DNA of 5,115 bases from AA29 sp041481445 (GTDB lineage: Bacteria > Acidobacteriota > Vicinamibacteria > Fen-336): positions 1 to 5,115 of the forward strand of contig JBGPBV010000259.1 in the NCBI GenBank assembly GCA_041481445.1. Reading direction: 5' to 3'. Below are positions 1 through 5,115 of the stretch, piece by piece; the first letter of the stretch is position 1, and every line of letters begins with the position of its first letter. The translations under genes were made by a program, and so were the position numbers. The notes beneath the pieces are model-generated. The model was not told the origin of the DNA. It made no database searches and was given only the letters and a program-made list of their open reading frames with translations.

Positions 1-305
1 CTCAGGACCAGGCGCGCCACACCATACGCGAAACGAGTCACGTCCCGGATGGGCTCGCCTTCGTCGATCCGCCGGCTCACGCGGTCGAGCGTGTCGTCGG
101 CGCTCTCCTCGGGCTCCGGGCCACGCCGGCCCGCGAAGAAGATGATCAGCCTCCGCCGCAGGCGCTCGTATTGCTCCGCCGCGCGCCCCTCGTCCGCGTC
201 GAGCGACGACAGCAGCCCTTCGAAGGCGGGTCGATTGAGGACCCATCGAGGACGACGGGCAACGGGCCGCGCCGCCGTCTCGAAATCGGAAGCCTTCAGT
301 TCCAT
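1..305 (-). CDS. Sigma-70 region 2-like (ECF-type) protein, N-terminal part, runs off left edge
   Basis: The first 101 codons of a gene that continues beyond base 1. ATG at 305-303 overlaps the last 10 nt of the CHAT gene in the +1 frame. A short AGGG (309-312) lies 3 nt upstream, which suggests translational coupling. After a basic N-terminal arm (residues 12-24, five Arg), residues 28-60 look helical (FEGLLSSLDAD, then EQYERLRRRLIIFF). Residues 67-80 (EESADDTLDRVSRRI) match in pattern the region 2 signature usually written as AEDLVQETFLRAWR. Residues 86-101 (IRDVTRFAYGVARLVL) match the following region 2.3-like NPRAWLYRIARNLAL. In the family such proteins direct RNA polymerase to target promoters from the cytoplasm. 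Region 4, needed for -35 recognition, would lie outside the window, so a region-2-only or adaptor protein remains possible. I have seen this protein type beside CHAT/TPR genes in acidobacteria-like genomes; that is memory, not a search. Confidence 0.72.
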   Translation of the reverse strand, partial: MELKASDFETAARPVARRPRWVLNRPAFEGLLSSLDADEGRAAEQYERLRRRLIIFFAGRRGPEPEESADDTLDRVSRRIDEGEPIRDVTRFAYGVARLVL

Positions 306-3300
306 TCGCCCTGCACCACGAAGGCCGCCCAGTAGAACGGGTCCCGCCAGCGCTCCCGCGAGCGTAGCGCGAGCTGCGCCTCCCGGAGCGCCGCCGCCGG
401 CGAGTGGCCCGACGTCAGCATCTCATCGTAGAACGCCTTCATGAAGACGGAAGTGGCGCGATCGTCGACGTCCCACACGCTGGCCACGATCCGCGGTGCG
501 CCCGCATGCATGAACGCGCGCACGATCCCGAGCAGGCCTTCTCCGCGGACCTCCGGGCCGAGGCCCGTGCGGCATCCGCTCAGGACCACCAGCTCGACGG
601 GGAGGTGAAGGGGGTGTACGTCGCGGAGGCGGAGGAAACCGTCCTGCGGCTGCCCGGCGCGATCGACCAGGGAGAGCACCAGGCCGGAGAGGTCCGGCCG
701 CGCGTCGTCCACGAACCCGTGCGTCGCGAAGTGGACGATGTCGTACGCGGCCAGTTTCGAGGACAGGGCCATCGCCCGGCTGGCCTCGAAGTCCAGCGCG
801 CGGAGCACGGAGCCGGGCTTGCCCGCGCTGGCGATTGCCTCCGCCTCCTGGCGCGAGTAGGGAAGGCGCGGGAATGCGGAACCCGGCGAGCCGGGGCTCA
901 CGTCCCGCGCGGCGCGAAGCAGATCCGCGGGAGGTGGCGTGGCCGCGGGCGGGGCGGACCGTGGCGAACGCGCGCTTGGCCGAACGCGCGGATCATCCCT
1001 CTCGAAGACAGGATCGGCGAGCACGGCGACGGTCAGCCCCCTGGTCTTTCGAGGCGGAGCGTTCTCGCGCAGCCGCTCGATCGCGGCCACCGACGGCAGG
1101 AACACGACTTCGTGCCGCGCGACGAGCGGGGGAGCGATGGCGTTGCCGCCCGAGTCCTTCCGCCGTGGCTCGGGCAGCGCGGCGAACGGCACGTAGAGCA
1201 GGCTGCCGTCGGCGACGATGGCGACGCGCTCGGGGTCGAGGTGCTCCGCCAGCGGCTCGAGGAGCAGCCGCGTCAACTCCGATCCCGCGGCCTCCCACTG
1301 GTGGCGGCGACGATCGGCCGCGGCCGTCTCGCTCGACGGCGGAGAGGCCAGGAGATCGTGGAACGCGCGGGCGGCGGCCGTGATCTCCGTCCTTGGAGCC
1401 AGGCGGGCGGAGTGCATGCCGTCGCGGGTGATGGCCCAGGCGTAGCTCACGCTCTCGCCCAGCGAGAACTCCAGCAGGACCGTGCGGTCGTCGAGCAGCC
1501 GCCGAGCGTCGATCGTCCAGGCCGGACCGCCCGGCGCCGGAGCGGGAGCGGATTCCATACCGGTGTCGGTCAGCAGATCGAGCAGGCTCCGCGCGCGCTT
1601 CCTCTCACTGGCCTCGAACGCCTGCTGGGCGAGGCCCTGGCCGGGGTGTGCCGCGTCCATCGTCATCAAGAGATCGATCAGGAACTCGTAGGTATCCTGC
1701 GCGGAGGCGAAGAAGGACGCGCGCCAGCGCGCACCGGTGACCTGGGTCCGAAGCGTCTCCAGCAGGGCGATCGCCGCCTCGACGCCACGCCGCGCCTCGT
1801 CGAGGTCACCCTGCGCGCGCCGGAGCTGCGCGGTGTGGAACAGCGCCGTGGCCTCGGCCCCCGGATCGCCGAGGGCGCGGCTCGTCTCCAGCGCCTGGGC
1901 GTAGATGACGGACGCCGCGGCAAGGTCGCCGGCGTCCTGGCGGATGCCGGCCAGCTCGAGCAGCGTATGCGTCTGGTCGAAGCGGTCGCTCACCTCCTTC
2001 TGGATGCGGAGCGCCGCGGAGAGGCTCACCTCGGCCGCGGCGGGCTCCCCCTGCAGCCGCTGCAACGTGCCCAGGTAGGTCAAGGCGTTGCCTTCACCGT
2101 AGCGGTCGTTGATGGCCCGCCGGAGCGCCAGCTCCTGGCTGGTCAGCTCGATCGCCGGCCCGTAGTTGCCTTTCAGCCTCTGGGCATGGCTGAGCCAACC
2201 GAGTGCGAATCCCTCGCCGCGGCGGTCTCCCGTGCGGCGGCTGATCTCGAGAGCCTTCCCGAGCGCCTCCTCGCCGCGCTCGAAGTCGCCGACGCCGACG
2301 GAGAGGGCTCCGAGGTTCTGGAGGGCCCCGCTCTCGGCCGCCGTGTCGTGGGCGGCGCGGGCGAGGGGAAGCGCCTCCTCGTACGCGGCGAGGGCGCGCC
2401 GGCGGTCCCCGAGCATGCGATAGGCGACGCCCATGTTGGACAGGCTGGTGGCTTCGCCGCCGAGGTCGCCCGCTTGCCGGCGCAGGGGGAGCGAGCGCTC
2501 GTAGAACGCGAGCGCGGTGCGCGCGTCGCCGAGGTTCTTGTGCACGGAGCCGATGTTGCTGACGATGCTCGCCTCCAGGCGCACGAGCCCGAGCTCGCGC
2601 ACGATGGGCAGGGCGCGCTCGTAATACTCGAGGGCGCCCAAGGCATCTCCGAGCGACCACGTGGCCGCGCCCAGGTTGTTGAGCGTGGTGGCCTCCCCGC
2701 GCCGGTCGCCGGCCGTCCGATAGAGCACGAGCGCGTCCTGGACGGTGGCCAGTGCCTCCCGCGTCGAGCCCTGCCCGAACTGCAGTCCCCCGATGCCGGT
2801 CAGCGCCTCGGCCTCCTCGCCCGCGTCGCCGACGCGGTGCGAGATGTCGCGGGCCTCCTCGTAGCGCGTCATCGCGGCTCGCGAGCTCTCGGCCGTCTCC
2901 TGGGCGCCCAGCCGCCCTCCATCCGCGTAGGCCTGCGCCGCCCGCACGCGCAGACGGTCGTCCTCCGTGGCCGCGCGCGGTGGATCGAGGCGGAGCCGAT
3001 AGCGGCCGGATCGGCCCTCCGGCCCGGGCACCGCGAGCCTCAGCTCGTAGGCGCCGGCGTGCTCCACGATCACGGAGAGACGCACCGGGCCGTCTCCGCC
3101 GTCCGGATCACGAGCCTCGGCCACGACCGTGCCCGAAGGGTCGAGAAGAGTGGCCACGATGGCCACTCCCAGCGGCTCGAGCGTGAGGTGTACGTACTGC
3201 CCGGAATCGAAATCGAGAAAGTGGGAAAGGGTCCGGCCCGCAATCGCGGTGCCCTCGACCGCCGCGCCGGGAGCCACGAACGAGGGCGCCGCTGGTTTCG

Positions 3301-3388
3301 CGCCCACGCCCCAGAGAGCGACGCCGGCGAGAGAGATGATCAGGAAGCTCGTGGCCATCCGCTTGGGATCCCCCGTCGAGAATGCCAC
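296..3388 (-). CDS. Exported TPR-CHAT protein (caspase-like peptidase domain)
   Basis: A 1030-residue putative cysteine protease of the CHAT family (clan CD, caspase/separase relatives). Residues 9-30 look like a signal sequence or anchor: Lys-Arg, a hydrophobic run FLIISLAGVALWGVGA, and a VGA cleavage site before Lys31. Residues about 38-136 are beta-rich (FDSGQYVHLTL, GAYELRL, SGRYRLRLDPP) and resemble the PPC-like sandwich of exported proteins. Residues about 191-550 are nine TPRs, each exactly 40 residues. Residues about 625-1030 form the CHAT region, with VHFATHG (His890) and VVLSGCRTGLG (Cys939) giving the expected catalytic dyad, then GEGLLGIVRAFMHAGA and the terminal DPFYWAAFVVQGEW typical of CHAT ends. 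A Pro/Ser/Arg-rich stretch (798-845) interrupts the domain. GTG at 3388 is preferred over ATG at 3358 because the later start removes the Lys-Arg n-region; AAGAG (3393-3397) lies 4 nt upstream. It follows the amidohydrolase by 27 nt and overlaps the sigma-like gene. The protease target is unknown; TPRs usually bind protein partners. Confidence 0.93.
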   Translation of the reverse strand: MAFSTGDPKRMATSFLIISLAGVALWGVGAKPAAPSFVAPGAAVEGTAIAGRTLSHFLDFDSGQYVHLTLEPLGVAIVATLLDPSGTVVAEARDPDGGDGPVRLSVIVEHAGAYELRLAVPGPEGRSGRYRLRLDPPRAATEDDRLRVRAAQAYADGGRLGAQETAESSRAAMTRYEEARDISHRVGDAGEEAEALTGIGGLQFGQGSTREALATVQDALVLYRTAGDRRGEATTLNNLGAATWSLGDALGALEYYERALPIVRELGLVRLEASIVSNIGSVHKNLGDARTALAFYERSLPLRRQAGDLGGEATSLSNMGVAYRMLGDRRRALAAYEEALPLARAAHDTAAESGALQNLGALSVGVGDFERGEEALGKALEISRRTGDRRGEGFALGWLSHAQRLKGNYGPAIELTSQELALRRAINDRYGEGNALTYLGTLQRLQGEPAAAEVSLSAALRIQKEVSDRFDQTHTLLELAGIRQDAGDLAAASVIYAQALETSRALGDPGAEATALFHTAQLRRAQGDLDEARRGVEAAIALLETLRTQVTGARWRASFFASAQDTYEFLIDLLMTMDAAHPGQGLAQQAFEASERKRARSLLDLLTDTGMESAPAPAPGGPAWTIDARRLLDDRTVLLEFSLGESVSYAWAITRDGMHSARLAPRTEITAAARAFHDLLASPPSSETAAADRRRHQWEAAGSELTRLLLEPLAEHLDPERVAIVADGSLLYVPFAALPEPRRKDSGGNAIAPPLVARHEVVFLPSVAAIERLRENAPPRKTRGLTVAVLADPVFERDDPRVRPSARSPRSAPPAATPPPADLLRAARDVSPGSPGSAFPRLPYSRQEAEAIASAGKPGSVLRALDFEASRAMALSSKLAAYDIVHFATHGFVDDARPDLSGLVLSLVDRAGQPQDGFLRLRDVHPLHLPVELVVLSGCRTGLGPEVRGEGLLGIVRAFMHAGAPRIVASVWDVDDRATSVFMKAFYDEMLTSGHSPAAALREAQLALRSRERWRDPFYWAAFVVQGEWN
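1739..2818 (-). repeat. Nine tandem 120-bp TPR units in perfect 40-residue register
   Basis: This part of the CHAT gene encodes residues 191-550. Equivalent positions recur at residues 191, 231, 271, 311, 351, 391, 431, 471 and 511, each opening with a pattern like GEATTLNNLG, GEATSLSNMG or GEGNALTYLG. About 16 residues into most units is a Gly-Asp or Gly-Asn turn, followed by a second helix ending in a pattern such as YERALPIVRELG. There is no insertion or deletion between units, so the DNA has a degenerate 120-bp period. Forty-residue TPRs of this kind (TPR_12, kinesin-light-chain style) are known as protein-interaction superhelices. Unit 8 (471-510) and unit 9 (511-550) diverge most, as expected for capping repeats next to the CHAT region. 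Confidence 0.88.
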
Positions 3389-3415
3389 GTTTCTCTTGCG
3401 CGAGTGTGTTCCGCG

Positions 3416-4450
3416 CTACCGGCCGTGGTGCCGCGCGATCTCCGGCTCGCTCAGCCGAAGGAAGCGCGCGGCGTTGTCGTAGAGGATGTCCCGCTTCTGC
3501 GCGGCCGAGAGGAACGGGGCCGAGTTGATGGAGTCGATGGCCGTCTCGATGGCCTCCGGCCACACCATCTGGTCCGACCCGAACATCACCCGCTTCCCGA
3601 ACCCGGCCTCGACGATCCGGCGGAGGTAGTCGTGGAAGCCCGCGCGCGGCAGCGCGTAGCTGATGATCCCGACGTCCACGTAGACCTGCGGGTAGGTCCA
3701 CATCACGGCCAGCAGGTCGTCGATCATCGGCCAGCCCGCGTGCATCAGCGAGACGCGCAGCTTCGGATGCTTCCGCAGCGCGTCTTCGAGGGTGAGCGCG
3801 CTGTGCAGGCGCGCCCGGTAATTGGGATGGCCCAGATACGGCGATCCCGGCGGGCCGGTGCCGAGATGGATCGACATCGGTATGTCGAGCTCCTCGACGA
3901 TCGCCAGGTACGGGTCGAAGGCGGGGTCGCCCGGCTCGAGGCCCTGGTACTGGTTCGAGACCTCGCCGAACGAGCGGTAGCGTCCGCTCGTGAAGGCCTC
4001 GCGGACCTCGGCCGGGGAGCGCACGCGTTCGCCGCCGAGCTCGAAGTCCAGCCCCGCGATGATGCGGTCGGGAGCCGCGCGCTGCCACTGCTCGGTGAGC
4101 GGCCCGCTCGCCACCCCGTACACGTTCAAGCGCCTCATGACGGCCAGGCTGCGGTTCATGAGCGCATCGTCGGTCTCCGGCGACCAGATCGGGCTCGCGC
4201 ACGGCGGCTTCTTGAAGCGCTCCATGAACGTCTCGGGCCAGGGGCGTCCGGCCTCCATGACGGGGGAGACGTCGCCCGGGCAGAACCCCATGGGCGGCGG
4301 CCCCTGATCGTTCGCGTGCAACGCATGCAGGTGCATGTCGATGATGGGCTCGGGCGGTGCCTGGGCCTGCACGTCCAGACGGGCCAGGGCCGAGGCCGCG
4401 CCGAGCCCGAGCGCGGCGACCCAGAGGCGGGCCACTCGTGGTTTCGTCAT
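3416..4450 (-). CDS. Exported metal-dependent amidohydrolase (Amidohydro_2 / COG2159 family)
   Basis: A 344-residue TIM-barrel hydrolase. Residues 1-31 are a Sec-type signal: basic KPRVAR, a hydrophobic stretch LWVAALGLGAASALA, and possible cleavage after Ala23 or in VQAQA (27-31). The mature part opens with IIDMHLH, giving the HxH metal pair His40/His42. Other likely active-site residues are Glu163 (SFGEV), His195 (MSIHLGTGP), His237 (SLMHAGWP) and Asp293 (MFGSDQMVWPE). The C-terminal helix DILYDNAARFLRL is typical of the superfamily. The family includes decarboxylases related to ACMSD as well as hydrolases, so the reaction cannot be named from sequence; a signal peptide is less usual for the group and places it in the periplasm or outside. 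Length is normal and all expected residues are present. ATG at 4450 is supported by GGAG (4455-4458), 4 nt upstream. It is the first gene of the three-gene minus-strand operon, and its TAG stop lies 27 nt before the CHAT start. Confidence 0.92.
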   Translation of the reverse strand: MTKPRVARLWVAALGLGAASALARLDVQAQAPPEPIIDMHLHALHANDQGPPPMGFCPGDVSPVMEAGRPWPETFMERFKKPPCASPIWSPETDDALMNRSLAVMRRLNVYGVASGPLTEQWQRAAPDRIIAGLDFELGGERVRSPAEVREAFTSGRYRSFGEVSNQYQGLEPGDPAFDPYLAIVEELDIPMSIHLGTGPPGSPYLGHPNYRARLHSALTLEDALRKHPKLRVSLMHAGWPMIDDLLAVMWTYPQVYVDVGIISYALPRAGFHDYLRRIVEAGFGKRVMFGSDQMVWPEAIETAIDSINSAPFLSAAQKRDILYDNAARFLRLSEPEIARHHGR

Positions 4451-4454
4451 GAGT

Positions 4455-4458
4455 CTCC
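4455..4458 (-). promoter_or_regulatory. Shine-Dalgarno of the amidohydrolase gene
   Basis: GGAG on the minus strand, four bases before ATG 4450. It supports this start, which also gives a complete signal peptide with a basic n-region. Confidence 0.7.
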
Positions 4459-4476
4459 GTCGAAGCGTGTGCGCGG

Positions 4477-4485
4477 AGTCTAGCA
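4477..4485 (-). promoter_or_regulatory. Candidate extended -10 promoter for the amidohydrolase-CHAT-sigma operon
   Basis: On the minus strand, TGCTAGACT (4485 to 4477) fits an extended -10 element (TGn followed by TAGACT, four of six consensus bases). A start near 4470 would leave a leader of about 20 nt containing the GGAG. The nearest -35-like TTGGCG (4503-4508) sits 20 bp away, which is too far for a good match. The site could therefore depend on the extended -10, on an activator or on an alternative sigma factor. It is the only plausible site I see in the gap for this direction. Confidence 0.35.
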
Positions 4486-4516
4486 GAAGCGTCCTGGGCC
4501 CTCGCCAACTTCAGCC

Positions 4517-4546
4517 TTGACACGGTCCGCCCGGCTTTGATACGAG
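4517..4546 (+). promoter_or_regulatory. Candidate promoter of the divergent secreted-protein gene
   Basis: A perfect -35 hexamer TTGACA is at 4517-4522. Downstream the best -10 candidates are GATACG (4539-4544, 16-bp spacer) or TGATACGAG read as an extended -10 with hexamer TACGAG (4541-4546, 18-bp spacer). Both match only three of six consensus bases. The expected transcript start, about 4552, leaves a leader near 25 nt that contains the strong Shine-Dalgarno. The exact -35 is notable in DNA this GC-rich. Confidence 0.5.
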
Positions 4547-4562
4547 TCGGACTTCCCATCGA

Positions 4563-4568
4563 AAGGAG
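4563..4568 (+). promoter_or_regulatory. Shine-Dalgarno AAGGAG of the secreted-protein gene
   Basis: AAGGAG lies seven bases before ATG 4576. It is the strongest ribosome binding site in the window and fixes the start of a gene that is cut by the window edge. Confidence 0.8.
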
Positions 4569-4575
4569 CAGCGCC

Positions 4576-5115
4576 ATGAAAGCTGCCCGCATCCTCCTCA
4601 CCTCGATCCTGGCGCTGGTCTCGGCCGGCACCGCCCTCGCGAACACGTACGGCTCCGTGGAGCCGATCGCGAATCCGGCCGTCATCGACACCACCCGCCT
4701 GCGCGACCAGCCCCTCGCCGTCCGAAAGGCGTTCGCGGATCGGCTCTTCCAGTGCGGCGTCGTGGACCGCGTGATCGGCGCCCTGTCGTCCACGGGCGGT
4801 GTCACGACCGTCAACGGCCTCAATACGCGCTTCGACGTCGCGGGGGGAGGCTTCCAGGGCGAGACCAACCCTGCGTACGTCTATACCGTCATCGACGGCG
4901 GCCCGAACGGCGCGAGCCATCGCGACATCTCGGTCCTGACGGACAGCCTGGGCTACGTCCTCTCCCAGGGCAGCGCCTTCCTGCTCGATGCCGTCGATCC
5001 GTCGAGCTTCGACTTCCCGGCCAACTACGTCGTCCTGAACTTCGCGTCGGTGCCGTCCATCCAGCAGTCGGCGGCGCTGTTCGAGACGGTCGGGCGGATC
5101 GATCCCGAGCTGTTC
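4576..5115 (+). CDS. Secreted protein of unknown family, N-terminal 180 codons, runs off right edge
   Basis: An open frame from ATG 4576 to the last base, 180 codons with no stop. Residues 1-22 are a clear signal peptide: Lys2/Arg5, a hydrophobic core ILLTSILALVSAG, and an ALA site before Asn23. The mature part starts NTYGSVEPIANPAVIDT, then an amphipathic helix (RLRDQPLAVRKAFADRLFQC, 41-60) with the only cysteine, Cys60. After that come Gly/Asn/Thr-rich probable beta strands (GGVTTVNGLNTRFDVAGG; NPAYVYTVIDGG) and a Phe/Val-rich stretch (FDFPANYVVLNF, 145-156). I recognise no named domain, metal motif or catalytic motif. A free cysteine and the mix of one helix with strands do not decide a function. 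Strong promoter and ribosome-binding signals upstream, and codon use with consistent G/C at third positions, support a real gene. It is transcribed divergently from the operon, so joint regulation through the shared 125-bp gap is possible but unproven. Confidence 0.8.
   Translation, partial: MKAARILLTSILALVSAGTALANTYGSVEPIANPAVIDTTRLRDQPLAVRKAFADRLFQCGVVDRVIGALSSTGGVTTVNGLNTRFDVAGGGFQGETNPAYVYTVIDGGPNGASHRDISVLTDSLGYVLSQGSAFLLDAVDPSSFDFPANYVVLNFASVPSIQQSAALFETVGRIDPELF

Noticed and set aside
49..444. A 131-codon plus-strand open frame over the sigma-like gene and the CHAT 3' end
   Set aside because: Ser/Pro/Arg/Ala-rich translation antisense to two genes with recognisable protein motifs; no independent support.
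296..3388. Part of a type III-E CRISPR (Craspase) locus
   Set aside because: The CHAT protein has an export signal and a PPC-like domain, unlike cytoplasmic Csx29. No gRAMP, Csx30 or repeat array is present. Only the protease-plus-sigma logic is comparable.
3389..3415. Terminator or internal promoter between the amidohydrolase and CHAT genes
   Set aside because: The 27 bases contain no inverted repeat, no T-run and no recognisable -35/-10 pair.
404..4483. A 1359-codon open frame on the plus strand spanning both large minus-strand genes
   Set aside because: Both minus-strand genes share one frame and the 27-bp gap keeps it, so this frame reads the exact codon-by-codon reverse complement. Stops would need Leu TTA/CTA or Ser TCA codons in the real genes, which this high-GC genome avoids. 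The translation is Arg/Gly/Ala-rich with no domain and no start signals.
3108..4868. A 586-codon minus-strand open frame across the amidohydrolase, the intergenic gap and the divergent gene
   Set aside because: Out of frame with the amidohydrolase, antisense to the secreted-protein gene, and rich in Arg/Gly/Ala/Pro with no motif. It is a GC-bias shadow.
4480..4920. A 146-codon minus-strand open frame opposite the secreted-protein gene
   Set aside because: It is in exact antisense phase with the gene at 4576 and runs through its promoter and ribosome binding site. Charged low-complexity translation and no good ribosome binding site.

Overview
The window is high-GC bacterial DNA with tightly packed genes and almost no Leu TTA/CTA or Ser TCA codons. 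It fits a soil or sediment bacterium. The pairing of an exported PPC-like/TPR/CHAT protein with a small sigma-70-region-2-like protein is one I associate with Acidobacteriota and related phyla. That placement is an inference from gene style, not a phylogenetic result. No rRNA, tRNA, CRISPR array, insertion sequence or phage gene is visible.

Layout. Most of the window (about 1-4450) is a three-gene minus-strand operon, read from right to left. (1) An exported amidohydrolase of the Amidohydro_2/COG2159 type lies at 4450-3416. (2) After a 27-bp gap comes a 1030-residue protein at 3388-296. It has an N-terminal signal sequence, a beta-sandwich domain, nine TPRs in perfect 40-residue register, and a C-terminal CHAT (caspase-like) peptidase domain with an intact His890/Cys939 dyad. 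(3) Overlapping its last 10 nt, a sigma-70 region 2-like protein starts at 305 and runs off the left edge. A divergent 125-bp intergenic region (4451-4575) holds candidate promoters and Shine-Dalgarno sequences for both directions. On the plus strand, a secreted protein of unknown family starts at 4576 and runs off the right edge.

How the genes may work together. The translationally coupled CHAT protease and sigma-like factor suggest a protease-to-transcription signalling unit. The logic resembles the TPR-CHAT/Csx30/CASP-sigma module of type III-E CRISPR, but nothing CRISPR-related is present here. The CHAT protein carries an export signal and the sigma-like factor should be cytoplasmic, so a membrane-spanning partner, probably outside the window, would be needed. 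The amidohydrolase is also predicted to be exported and may supply or remove a small molecule in the same compartment; its substrate cannot be read from the sequence.

The most striking distractor is a 1359-codon open frame on the plus strand (404-4483). It is an exact-phase mirror of the two minus-strand genes and is not a gene.
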